64,000 bases of DNA from Devosia sp. (GTDB lineage: Bacteria; Pseudomonadota; Alphaproteobacteria; Rhizobiales; Devosiaceae): contig NZ_JAGIAW010000004.1 of the NCBI RefSeq assembly GCF_017744655.1, positions 124,001 to 188,000 of the forward strand, written 5' to 3'. A model generated the notes under the pieces. It had not been told where the DNA came from, made no database searches, and saw only the letters and a program-made list of their open reading frames with translations. Both the position numbers and the translations under genes were made by a program. This document shows, one piece after another, positions 35,216-43,716 of this stretch. Position 1 is the stretch's first letter; each line of letters starts with the position of its first letter.

Positions 35216-36424
35216 GTGAGCCAGGTGGCGATCATTGGCGGCGGCCCGGCTGGCCTCATGGCAGCAGAAGTGCTGGCCGATGCCGGTCTTGCCGTGACGC
35301 TGTTCGAAGCCATGCCAACGGTAGGCCGGAAGTTTCTTATGGCCGGCAAATCCGGTCTCAACATCACCCATTCCGAAGACCACGCTGCGCTCCTCACGCG
35401 CTATGGCGCGGCGCGCCCGCGCCTGCAAAAGGCGCTCGATGCCTTTGCGGCTGAAGACCTGCGCAACTGGTGCGCCGGCCTCGGCATCGAAACCTTCGTC
35501 GGCTCCTCCGGCCGCGTCTTTCCCAAAGCCATGAAGGCCTCGCCTCTGCTCCGCGCCTGGCTCGGCCGGCTCAACGAGAAGGGTGTTCTCATCCACACCC
35601 GCCATCGCTGGACTGGTTTCGACGGCACAAAACTGCGCTTCGAAACCCTCGATGGCGAAAAGGTCTTGGCTTTCGACGCTGTCCTCCTGGCCCTTGGTGG
35701 GGCCAGTTGGCCCAAGCTTGGCTCGGACGCGGCGTGGATCCCTTGGCTGGTTGAGAAGAGTGTCGCCGTCGAACAATTCCAACCTGCCAATTGCGGTTTT
35801 GAGATCGACTGGAGCGAGAGTTTTGTCGAACGCTTTGCCGGAACGCCTTTGAAATCGGTGACGGCCACCAGCGCCGCGGGCACAATTCCCGGCGAGTTCG
35901 TCGTCAACCGCTGGGGTATCGAAGGCAGCCTCGTCTATGCCCATTCCGCTGCCCTGCGCGATGCGCTCCTCGCCGGAGAGCCCGCCGTGCTGGAGGTGGA
36001 CCTGATGCCAGGCCGCTCGCGCGAACGCCTTGCCAAAGACCTCGCGCGCCAGCCCGCAAAATTGAGCCTTTCCAATCGCCTCCGAAAGGGCGCGGGGCTC
36101 GATCCGGTCAAAGCCGCGCTGCTGCGCGAATGTCGCCCCGATGCAAATACGCTCGATCCCGACGCGCTGGCAGCCGCCATCAAATCCGTGCCGATCCGCC
36201 CGCAGCGCCCCCGGCCCATTGCCGAAGCCATCTCCTCGGCCGGCGGCATCGCCTTTTCCGGCATGGACGAAAACTTCATGCTCAAAACCCTGCCGAGCGT
36301 CTTCGTCGCCGGCGAAATGCTCGATTGGGAAGCACCCACCGGCGGCTATCTGCTCACGGCCTGTTTCGCCACCGGTCGCGCCGCTGCCGAGGGGCTGCTG
36401 GACTACCTCAAAGTTCAGCGATAG
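35216..36424 (+). CDS. BaiN/HI0933-type flavoprotein (TIGR03862-like)
   Basis: This is a FAD-dependent oxidoreductase of 402 residues. It has the dinucleotide loop VAIIGGGPAGLMAAEVLADAG, the family block GRKFLMAGKSGLNITHSE, GSSGRVFPKAMKASPLLR, and the C-terminal AGEMLDWEAPTGGYLLTAC that closes the FAD site. The reaction is unknown for most members. The GTG at 35216 follows GAAGGA by seven bases and is preferred to an ATG at 35201 that has no ribosome site. The last 10 bases overlap the convergent ABC exporter gene. Confidence 0.9.
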   Translation: MSQVAIIGGGPAGLMAAEVLADAGLAVTLFEAMPTVGRKFLMAGKSGLNITHSEDHAALLTRYGAARPRLQKALDAFAAEDLRNWCAGLGIETFVGSSGRVFPKAMKASPLLRAWLGRLNEKGVLIHTRHRWTGFDGTKLRFETLDGEKVLAFDAVLLALGGASWPKLGSDAAWIPWLVEKSVAVEQFQPANCGFEIDWSESFVERFAGTPLKSVTATSAAGTIPGEFVVNRWGIEGSLVYAHSAALRDALLAGEPAVLEVDLMPGRSRERLAKDLARQPAKLSLSNRLRKGAGLDPVKAALLRECRPDANTLDPDALAAAIKSVPIRPQRPRPIAEAISSAGGIAFSGMDENFMLKTLPSVFVAGEMLDWEAPTGGYLLTACFATGRAAAEGLLDYLKVQR

Positions 36425-38292
36425 CCGGCAGCCTGCAGCTCAAAGAGTTCGGCATAGCGCCCGCCCTTGGCCAGCAATTCCTCATGCGCGCCGGCTTCGA
36501 GAATGGCGCCGTGCTCGAGCACCAGAATGCGGTCGGCCATGCGTACGGTGGAAAAGCGGTGCGAGATGATGACCGCCGTCTTGCCGCTCGCAAGCCCCTT
36601 GAAGCGCGCAAACACCTCGGCCTCCGCCTTGGCGTCGAGCGCCGCGGTCGGTTCGTCGAGAATGATCAGCTCGGCATCGCGCATATAGGAACGCGCAATG
36701 GCGACTTTCTGCCATTCGCCCCCCGACAGGTCGCGCCCCTGCTTGAACAGCCGCCCAAGCTGCTGGTCATACCCTTTGGGAAGTTTCGCAATGACGGCAT
36801 CGGCCAGGCTCTGTTCGGCCGCCTGATCGATGCGGAGCTGGTTGCTCTTCTCCTCCACGCGGCCAACCCCGATATTGTCGCGCGCCGTAAAACTGTAGCG
36901 GATGAAATCCTGGAAAATGACCCCGAGATGCGCGTGGATTTCAGCCGGCGCCATGTCCTTGAGGTCGACGCCATCGACGCTGATGCGGCCTTCGCTCGGG
37001 TCATAAAGCCGCGCTAAAAGCTTGACGATGGTGGTCTTGCCCGCCCCGTTCTCGCCGACCAACGCCAGCGTTTCGCCAGCCCGTAGCGTGAACGACAGGT
37101 TCCGGATTACCCAGTTCTCGGTTTCGGGATAGCGGAAGCCGACATTCTCGAAGCGAATGCCTTCCCTGATCGGCACCGGAAAGGCTTTTGGATGGGCCGG
37201 CGGCAGCACGGTCGGCTCGATCTCGAAGAAGGAAAAGAGATCGTCGAGGAACATGGACTGCCCGGCGATCTGCGTAAAGCCGAGCAGAATTTTCTGGAAC
37301 AGGCCATTGAGCCGCAGGAACGAGCCCGAGAGAAAGGCGAGATCGCCGATAGAGAATTCGCCGGTAATGGTGCGCCAGACGATGAAGGCATAGGCGGCAT
37401 AGTAGGCGAGGGTTGAGATGGTGGCAAAAACCGTGCCCCAGCCCGCCCGCAGGATCGAAATGCGGCGGTTCTCGAGGAAAATGCCGTGCGCCAGCAGCTT
37501 GAACCGCTCGATCAGAAAGCCGCCGAGCCCAAAAAGTTTGATCTCCTTGGCCGTCTCGGCGCTGGCCCCGACATAGCGCAGATATTCCAGCTCCCGCCGC
37601 TCCGGCGTGCGCCAGCGGCTCACCATATAGGCCATGGTGTTGAAGCGCGTTTCGCCCCAGATCGAGGGGATGAAACTGAGCGGCAGCAGCAGGATCAGCC
37701 AGGGAGCAAAGACGAAGAGGCCTGCAGCCAACGTCAGCACTGTAATGATGTCCTGCGCCTGGCCAAAAAGCTGGCTTAAGAGCGCATTGCGCCCCGCCGC
37801 CTGGCGCCGGGCGCGCTCCAACCGATCCTGATATTCGGCCGATTCAAAATGCATCAGGTCCAGCCGGGCGGCATGCGCCATCAGTTCGGTGCTGACCTGA
37901 TTAGAGTGCAGCTCGGACAGGATGGAATCGACAAGACCGGTGGCGCGGCCGATCGCGTCATTGGCCAGCACCAGCGCCATTTCCAGCGCCAGATAGGTCA
38001 GAACCGGCGTCAACAGGCCCGCATTCCACCAGTCGAGGGGGCTCGGGCCCGGCGAGGCGACGGAGGTGAGGTGGACAACCTCGTCGACGATCAGCTTTGC
38101 GGCATAAAGCACGGCAATCGGCTGCAGTGCCGCGATGAGCCTGAGGCCAATGCTGGCCGCGGTCATGGGACGGCTGGTGCGCCAGATCTGCGCAATCAGC
38201 CGTCCGAGATGGCGGAGATTGTCGAGGCGCTGTTTTAGGGTCGGGGTCTGTTCGGAGATGGGCGGGGGCCGCCGCCCGGGAAGGTCGGTCAT
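36415..38292 (-). CDS. ABC exporter, fused permease and ATPase
   Basis: This is a half-size ABC exporter of 625 residues that should work as a dimer in the inner membrane. Six membrane segments occupy about residues 45-340; the ATPase follows with Walker A GENGAGKTT, signature DLSGGEWQKVAIAR (SGGEW rather than the usual SGGQ), Walker B IILDEPTAALD and switch IISHRFST. The LSGGEWQ variant is characteristic of one group of exporters with unknown cargo. ATG 38292 starts the protein; the frame extends 31 codons upstream. It stands alone, convergent with the flavoprotein gene. Confidence 0.92.
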   Translation of the reverse strand: MTDLPGRRPPPISEQTPTLKQRLDNLRHLGRLIAQIWRTSRPMTAASIGLRLIAALQPIAVLYAAKLIVDEVVHLTSVASPGPSPLDWWNAGLLTPVLTYLALEMALVLANDAIGRATGLVDSILSELHSNQVSTELMAHAARLDLMHFESAEYQDRLERARRQAAGRNALLSQLFGQAQDIITVLTLAAGLFVFAPWLILLLPLSFIPSIWGETRFNTMAYMVSRWRTPERRELEYLRYVGASAETAKEIKLFGLGGFLIERFKLLAHGIFLENRRISILRAGWGTVFATISTLAYYAAYAFIVWRTITGEFSIGDLAFLSGSFLRLNGLFQKILLGFTQIAGQSMFLDDLFSFFEIEPTVLPPAHPKAFPVPIREGIRFENVGFRYPETENWVIRNLSFTLRAGETLALVGENGAGKTTIVKLLARLYDPSEGRISVDGVDLKDMAPAEIHAHLGVIFQDFIRYSFTARDNIGVGRVEEKSNQLRIDQAAEQSLADAVIAKLPKGYDQQLGRLFKQGRDLSGGEWQKVAIARSYMRDAELIILDEPTAALDAKAEAEVFARFKGLASGKTAVIISHRFSTVRMADRILVLEHGAILEAGAHEELLAKGGRYAELFELQAAGYR

Positions 38293-38353
38293 GGTGTGAT
38301 GATAGCGCCGCCAAAGCGCCGCGCAAATATAAGACTTGGTAATGTTTTGGCTC

Positions 38354-38737
38354 TCAAGCCTCGCGGGCGAGCACGCCTGCCACATCGGGCGGCGTCCAGC
38401 CCTCGGGTTTCAGCACCTTGCCGTCAGCCCGCTTGATCACCTTGCCCGTTGCCGGATCGACCTTGGCCATGTTCGAGCGATGCACCTCGGCCCAGACGCG
38501 GTCGAGCGGAATGCCGAATTCGAGCGCCGCGCCTATAGCGACATAGATCACGTCGGCGAGGCCATCCGCGATTTTCTCCATGTCGCCTCGCTCAAGCGCT
38601 TCCACGGTTTCCTGGCATTCTTCGGCAAGCAGCGCCGACCGTAGCGCCGCGCGCTCGCGCACGAATTGCGGTTTTGCGAGCACGGGAAGATCACAGGCGC
38701 GGTGGAAGCCGGCGACGTCGTCCAAAAGGGTCTTCAA
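38354..38737 (-). CDS. MazG/PRA-PH-like nucleotide pyrophosphohydrolase
   Basis: This is a cytoplasmic all-alpha protein of 127 residues. The metal-binding helix pair is visible as LLAEECQETVEAL and DGLADVIYVAIGAAL, the EExxE/ExxD-like layout of the MazG/HisE superfamily. The ending RADGKVLKPEGWTPPDV is typical of the COG4696-type branch. It probably hydrolyses a nucleoside triphosphate or related compound to monophosphate and pyrophosphate; the substrate is not established. Divergent from the VOC gene. Confidence 0.85.
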   Translation of the reverse strand: MKTLLDDVAGFHRACDLPVLAKPQFVRERAALRSALLAEECQETVEALERGDMEKIADGLADVIYVAIGAALEFGIPLDRVWAEVHRSNMAKVDPATGKVIKRADGKVLKPEGWTPPDVAGVLAREA

Positions 38738-38849
38738 GGCGGTTCTCCAAGAATGTTCCGCTCTTCTAGTGCGTTCTCAGCGACAAGGAAATTGCTCGCA
38801 ACCGAGTGAGCGGTGCGGCGTTTCCGTCCATCGGGAAAGGGAGAGAGCG

Positions 38850-39218
38850 ATGCTCAAGAATAAGGACAGTTCGGCCATCGTCGCGGTCGCGGATCTGCAA
38901 CGGGCGCGGGCGTTTTACGAGGATGTGCTCGAACTCGAACTGACTCAGGAAAACGAGCAGGTTCTTGAATTCCGGACCGGCACGACCTCGCTCATCGTTT
39001 ATCTCTCCGACTTTGCCGGCACCAACAAGGCCAATGCGGTGGTCTGGGGCGTCGGCACGGAGATCGAAGCGATAACGGCCAGATTGGCCGAGAAAGGTGT
39101 CAGCTTCGAGCAATACGAAGGCATGGACTATGCCAACGGCATTCACCGCGACGGCGAATACGCCATGGTCTGGTTCAAGGACCCCGACGGCAATATCCTG
39201 CACCTGAACAATATGTGA
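38850..39218 (+). CDS. VOC-family (glyoxalase/bleomycin-resistance-like) protein
   Basis: This is a small cytoplasmic protein of 122 residues with one pair of beta-alpha-beta-beta-beta units. AIVAVADLQRARAFYEDVLEL and the ending WFKDPDGNILHLNNM are standard VOC landmarks; metal ligands beyond a final Asn/His context are not clear. The strong ribosome site AGGGAG precedes ATG 38850. The function is unspecified in this superfamily (glyoxalase, dioxygenase or drug binding). Confidence 0.88.
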   Translation: MLKNKDSSAIVAVADLQRARAFYEDVLELELTQENEQVLEFRTGTTSLIVYLSDFAGTNKANAVVWGVGTEIEAITARLAEKGVSFEQYEGMDYANGIHRDGEYAMVWFKDPDGNILHLNNM

Positions 39219-39224
39219 CAGGCT

Positions 39225-39920
39225 CTAGCGCAGACTGCGGAGGAATCCGGCCAGGTCGCCAGTGACGTGATGCACATGCGGTCCCGTCGATTGCCCCAGT
39301 TCCCAGGCTTCCACCTGTTCATGGGCGAAGCCTTCTCCGGCAACGACCTGCACCGTCGACATGCCGATCTCGTGCGGCACGACGAGGTTCTTTTCGAGAT
39401 CGTCGAACATCGCCGCCTTGGCGGGATCGATCCCGTGGCGATTGAGAAACCCGTCATAGGCCTCGCGATGCGGCTTTGGCACATAGGTCATGGCCCGGAT
39501 GTCATAGACATCTTCGAAAAGGTCGGGATCACCAAGCCGGCCGAGCACCGATCTGGCGTGGCCGGTATCGCCATTGGTCAGGATGAATTTTCGGCCGGGC
39601 AGGGCGCGAATGGCTTCAATCAGCAGCGGATGCGGATCGACCGGCGTATAGTCGATGGCATGGACGGTATTGAGAAAGTGGTCGGGGTCGATCGCGTGGC
39701 GGTTCATCAGTCCGTTCAGCGTCGTGCCGAAATCGCGATAATAGCTCTTCTGCAGCGTGCGGGCCGCGTCGAAATCGAGCTGGGTGACGTCCATCACATA
39801 ATGGGTAATGCGCACATCGATCTGCGCGAAGAGATTGCACTCGCGCGGATAGAGTGTGTTGTCGAGGTCAAAGACCCAGTCGGTGATGTGGTTGAGGCTT
39901 TTTGGGGCAGCAGTGGTCAT
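39225..39920 (-). CDS. HAD-family pyrimidine 5'-nucleotidase-like phosphatase
   Basis: This is a cytoplasmic HAD phosphatase of 231 residues. The nucleophile motif I is WVFDLDNTLYP, motif II ILTNGD, the lysine is in YVPKPH and motif III FDDLEKN. This arrangement matches the pyrimidine 5'-nucleotidase (SDT1-like) group that dephosphorylates pyrimidine nucleotides or pyridoxal phosphate-type compounds. In many rhizobia this gene is found near argB; here argB is about 6 kb away on the same strand. Confidence 0.9.
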   Translation of the reverse strand: MTTAAPKSLNHITDWVFDLDNTLYPRECNLFAQIDVRITHYVMDVTQLDFDAARTLQKSYYRDFGTTLNGLMNRHAIDPDHFLNTVHAIDYTPVDPHPLLIEAIRALPGRKFILTNGDTGHARSVLGRLGDPDLFEDVYDIRAMTYVPKPHREAYDGFLNRHGIDPAKAAMFDDLEKNLVVPHEIGMSTVQVVAGEGFAHEQVEAWELGQSTGPHVHHVTGDLAGFLRSLR

Positions 39921-39963
39921 AGCTGCAGTGTGCCACAGAGAGATTGAAACTGCATCCGGGGAT

Positions 39964-39987
39964 GCGAGCCTCCCGTGGGAGGCTCGC
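39964..39987. terminator. Long perfect hairpin between HAD and periplasmic-protein genes
   Basis: GCGAGCCTCCC and GGGAGGCTCGC form a perfect 11-base stem with two unpaired bases between the arms. It lies just after the stop of the minus-strand gene at 39996. No T-run follows on either strand, so it may act as a transcript 3' end protector or a factor-assisted terminator. Confidence 0.55.
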
Positions 39988-39995
39988 AGGAAGTG

Positions 39996-41228
39996 TTATT
40001 CGGCAGAAGGCTGGTTGGCCGTCACAGCCAGGCCCAGGGCCGAGATCAGGCCGGCCGGGTTGGCGGCAGCGGCGCTGAGCACGAGGAGCGTGGTCGGGGT
40101 TGCCGGACGCACGGCGACTTCGATGCTCTTGGGATCGTCGAGGAAGGCATTGGCAGCCGGAGTGACGAGATCCGTCAGGGCCGGAATGCCGGCCTGGCCG
40201 ACGAGCGCGGGCACCATGGCCTTGAGACCTTCAACGAAGGTGGCGCGGTCGGCACCCGACTGGGCGGCGAACATGTCGAGCAGTTTTGGCGCAAGGCCGG
40301 CATCGTCATAGCGCAGGCTCGAACCGGTCAGGGTCAGAGCCTGAAGCAGTTCCATACCCACCATCATCTGCTGGGCCTGCTGCTCTTCCGGCGTCGAACC
40401 GGTCGAGGCGGCGTCCATGGCATAGATCTTTTCGAGCACGGCCGGGGTCAGGCCGGAAATGTCGGCCTTGAAGTTGATGGCGCCGATATCGGCGAAATCG
40501 AAGAGGAAGTCTTCGATCACCAGATGGCCATCGGTCATGCCCCAGGTCATGGTCTGGCTGATATTGCCGTTGATCTCGGTCAGGCCGAGGGCCTGGATGA
40601 CCGCACCGGCTTCCGCATCTTCTTCGGAGACGGTGGAGAGGTCTGCCCAGATGCCGTTGACGGAGAAGGTCGAGGCAATGTCGGTCAGCGCATTGGCATC
40701 GTCATAGGAAAATTCGTTCACGGCCTCGATGGACTCGTAGGAAATCACCTCGGTGCCATCGCGGGTCACCGACAGCGGGCCGGTGGTCAGGCTACCGACG
40801 GATTCGAGGAGCGCGGTGACATTCACCTTGTCTTCGGGCGGCAGGTAGATGTTGGTCGCCGAAATATCGATCAGCGAGACGTGGCCGACCGGATCCTGGG
40901 CGAATTCGGTGTCGATATCAGGAATGGTCAGGGCGTCGGCAGTGAAGCTGCCATCATCGCCTTCGGCAACGCCGGTAAAGGTCAGCGTGGTGTCCACGGT
41001 CCAGGGTTCTTCAACACCGGTCACACCAACGGTCGCACCATCGACGGTGATGGTGTCGCCATCAAGCGTCGCAGCGCCAAACTGTATGTCATAGCCGCCA
41101 ATCTTGTAGACCGCAGCGATACGATCGACGAACGTCTGTGCGTCGAGCGCCATGGCCGGCTGCATCAGCGCGAGCGTGGCCATGCCAGATGCCAGCATCA
41201 GGCCCTGGATCTTGTTGATTCTCATCAT
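39996..41228 (-). CDS. Periplasmic protein of unknown function
   Basis: This is a 410-residue exported protein. The signal peptide begins MMRINKIQGLML and ends near AMA before LDAQTF. The mature part is acidic, rich in Thr, Asp and Ala with repeated beta-strand-like stretches (FTADALTIPDIDTEF, SVTRDGTEVISYESIEAV) and a helical C-terminal part. It has no cysteines and no lipobox. I do not recognise a named family; similar acidic periplasmic proteins occur in related alphaproteobacteria. ATG 41228 has a GAGGA ribosome site; an adjacent ATG at 41225 is equally possible. Confidence 0.75.
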   Translation of the reverse strand: MMRINKIQGLMLASGMATLALMQPAMALDAQTFVDRIAAVYKIGGYDIQFGAATLDGDTITVDGATVGVTGVEEPWTVDTTLTFTGVAEGDDGSFTADALTIPDIDTEFAQDPVGHVSLIDISATNIYLPPEDKVNVTALLESVGSLTTGPLSVTRDGTEVISYESIEAVNEFSYDDANALTDIASTFSVNGIWADLSTVSEEDAEAGAVIQALGLTEINGNISQTMTWGMTDGHLVIEDFLFDFADIGAINFKADISGLTPAVLEKIYAMDAASTGSTPEEQQAQQMMVGMELLQALTLTGSSLRYDDAGLAPKLLDMFAAQSGADRATFVEGLKAMVPALVGQAGIPALTDLVTPAANAFLDDPKSIEVAVRPATPTTLLVLSAAAANPAGLISALGLAVTANQPSAE

Positions 41229-41407
41229 GGTCTGCGTCTTCCTCGATGTTGTGAAGGGCGCGGTTGTACTGTCCAACCCCCGCGCTGTCCCCCGGTTTGA
41301 TTGCCCCTTGGGCAGTGAATTGCAGTCGATGTGCGGCAGAATTGCGTCAACGCTTATAGTGACGCTTTATTTCGCCTGCATGTCGAACTCAGCCTAAGGA
41401 AAACGGT

Positions 41408-42925
41408 TCAATTTGTTTCAAGAAATTGCCGATAGGCCGGATTTTCCGTTTCGTTCCAATAGGGAAAGCCGATGGCGTCGATATGGGCGTAAAAGTCAGC
41501 GCGCGTGTCGATGGGCACCTCTACACCAACGAGCACCCTGCCATAATCCGAACCATGATTGCGGTAGTGGAAAAGGGAAATATTCCAGGCGTCATTGAGC
41601 CCTTCGAGGAAGGTCAGGAGAGCGCCGGGCCGTTCGGGGAACTGGAAGCGGAACAACATTTCATCAGTTAGGCCCGCGACGCGCCCACCCACCATGTAGC
41701 GCACATGCAGCTTTGCGACCTCGTTGTCGGTCATGTCGGTGACGCCGAGACCATTGGCGGTGAGGAGATCGATGATCTCGCGCTTTTCCTTGTCGCCCTG
41801 CGAGAGTTTGACGCCGACAAAGATGTGGGCGGCGCTGGCATGGGCATAGCGATAGTTGAATTCGGTGATGGCGCGGCGGCCGAGGAGGCGCATGAAGGCG
41901 CGATAGCTGCCCGGCGCTTCGGGGATGGTCACTGCCAACAGTGCCTCAGCCCGTTCGCCGATTTCGGCGCGTTCGGAGACATAGCGCAGCCGGTCAAAAT
42001 TGACATTGGCGCCGGAATTGATGGCGATCAGCGCGCCCTTGGGTGCCGCACCCATCTCGATATGACGGCGGAGGCCCGCGAGGGCCAATGCGCCGGCCGG
42101 TTCGGCAATGGCGCGCATGTCGTCGAAGATATCCTTGATGGCAGCGCAGATCTCGTCATTGCTGACGGTGATGATATCATCGAGCAGGTCGCGGCAGAGC
42201 CGGAACGTCTCGTCGCCCACCTGACGCACGGCGACGCCATCGGCAAAGAGTCCGACTTCGTTGAGCGTCACCGGCCCACCAGCCGCGATCGCCGCCTTCA
42301 TGCTGGCCGCTTCTTCGGGCTCGACGCCGATCACCTTGATCTCGGGCCGCAGGAATTTGACGAAGGCGGCAATACCCGCCGCGAGGCCACCTCCGCCGAT
42401 GGGCACATAGATGGCGCCGATTTCGCCCGGATGCTGGCGCAGCAGTTCCATGCCGATCGTGCCCTGGCCGGCAATGACATCGGGATCATCGAAGGGATGC
42501 ACGAACACATAGCCATGCCGCTCCGCCAGACCCGAAGCATGGGCCCGCGCCGCGTCAAAACCATCGCCGAACAGCACGACCTCGCCACCGAGACGGCGCA
42601 CCGCATCGACCTTGATCCCCGGTGTCGTCGTCGGCATGACGATGATCGAGCGTACCCCGAGCCGCGTTGCTGACAGCGCCACGCCCTGTGCGTGATTGCC
42701 GGCCGAGGCACAGATCACGCCGCGCGCCCGCTCTTCCGCCGTCAGCTGGCTCATGCGATTATGCGCGCCGCGGATCTTGAATGAAAAGACCGGCTGCAGG
42801 TCCTCGCGCTTGAGCAAAATCTCCTGGCCCAACTTGGTCGAGAGCAGGCGCATCGGATCGAGCGCGGTCTCCTCTGCAACCTCGTAAACCGCTGAAGTCA
42901 GGATTTTTCGCACATAGTCGGTCAT
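41408..42925 (-). CDS. ilvA: Threonine ammonia-lyase, biosynthetic
   Basis: This PLP enzyme converts threonine to 2-oxobutanoate, the first step of isoleucine synthesis. The protein has 505 residues with the PLP lysine K50 in FSFKIRGAHN, the glycine loop GGGGLAAG, and two C-terminal ACT-like regulatory repeats (about 325-505), so feedback inhibition by isoleucine is expected. The length is that of the allosteric biosynthetic form. ATG 42925 fits the family; the frame extends 16 codons upstream. Divergent from a TetR gene with a shared operator region. Confidence 0.94.
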   Translation of the reverse strand: MTDYVRKILTSAVYEVAEETALDPMRLLSTKLGQEILLKREDLQPVFSFKIRGAHNRMSQLTAEERARGVICASAGNHAQGVALSATRLGVRSIIVMPTTTPGIKVDAVRRLGGEVVLFGDGFDAARAHASGLAERHGYVFVHPFDDPDVIAGQGTIGMELLRQHPGEIGAIYVPIGGGGLAAGIAAFVKFLRPEIKVIGVEPEEAASMKAAIAAGGPVTLNEVGLFADGVAVRQVGDETFRLCRDLLDDIITVSNDEICAAIKDIFDDMRAIAEPAGALALAGLRRHIEMGAAPKGALIAINSGANVNFDRLRYVSERAEIGERAEALLAVTIPEAPGSYRAFMRLLGRRAITEFNYRYAHASAAHIFVGVKLSQGDKEKREIIDLLTANGLGVTDMTDNEVAKLHVRYMVGGRVAGLTDEMLFRFQFPERPGALLTFLEGLNDAWNISLFHYRNHGSDYGRVLVGVEVPIDTRADFYAHIDAIGFPYWNETENPAYRQFLETN

Positions 42926-43028
42926 GGCACGGCCTTCCAGAATATGGGGGTGATGGACGCCTGCTGACAGCAAATGTCAACGGCCGGTCATAGCAATGCT
43001 GCATGCATTTCCGGCATGGCACATTTTC

Positions 43029-43048
43029 TCAATCAAATGATTGATTGA
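43029..43048. promoter_or_regulatory. TetR-type operator between ilvA and tetR
   Basis: TCAATCAA (43029-43036) and TTGATTGA (43041-43048) are perfect inverted arms around ATGA. The site lies 52 bases before the TetR start and 104 bases before ilvA, and a further half-site CAATCAAA lies at about 43079. The geometry is typical for a TetR repressor controlling itself and the MFS gene behind it. Confidence 0.68.
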
Positions 43049-43099
43049 TGATTTTGCCGGGTGTATTGAAGCGCCGTCCAATCAAATCCCGAACCTCCC

Positions 43100-43711
43100 A
43101 TGTGTCCCGAACAGGCCCATATACCTAGGCGCGAAAGCGGTGATGAGCGGCGCATTGCCATTGCGCATGCCGCCCGTGCCCTCATCATTGAAAAGGGCCT
43201 TGAAGGGCTGCGCACGCGCGATATTGCCGAGCGCGTCGGCATCAATATCGCCACGCTCCACTATCATGTGCCGAGCAAGGAAGCGCTGGTGGCGCTCGTC
43301 GCCGCGTCCCTCCGCGACGATTTCAAGGCTCAGGCCCTGCGCCATCCCAAGGAAGGCCTTGATGCCGGCGCACAGCTCCGCCAGGAGTTCAACGAATTCC
43401 GCGAAATCGTCGCTGAAATGCCGGAGCTGATCGGGGTTCTCAGCGAACTGGTCGATCTCTCCCGCCGCGATCCCACCATCGCCGAAATCATCCTGCCCAT
43501 GCAGGCATATTGGACCGGCCAGTTCACCAAAATCTTCCGCACCGGCATCGAGGATGGCTCCTTCCGGCCCGACATCGATCCGGCCGGCGCTGCTATCATC
43601 GTCACCGCCGCTCTATCCGATTGCTGGCGTCCCCATCGCCGCCCTTCGCTCGAACCGGTCATTGCCGAGCTCGAGCGCGCCTTTTTCCTCCCCGTTTCCA
43701 ATCAAGGCTAG
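43100..43711 (+). CDS. TetR-family regulator
   Basis: This is a repressor of 203 residues. The N-terminal helix-turn-helix spans about residues 18-62 (RTRDIAERVGINIATLHYHVPSKEAL); the rest is a ligand-binding domain. The MFS transporter gene begins five bases after its stop, so the two form an operon and the repressor probably controls drug efflux, responding to the pump's substrates. A clear inverted repeat lies 52 bases upstream. Confidence 0.92.
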   Translation: MCPEQAHIPRRESGDERRIAIAHAARALIIEKGLEGLRTRDIAERVGINIATLHYHVPSKEALVALVAASLRDDFKAQALRHPKEGLDAGAQLRQEFNEFREIVAEMPELIGVLSELVDLSRRDPTIAEIILPMQAYWTGQFTKIFRTGIEDGSFRPDIDPAGAAIIVTAALSDCWRPHRRPSLEPVIAELERAFFLPVSNQG

Positions 43712-43716
43712 AACCC

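Noticed and set aside
42926..42970. TTGACA box upstream of ilvA considered as a promoter
   Set aside because: A matching -10 element at normal spacing is not visible.
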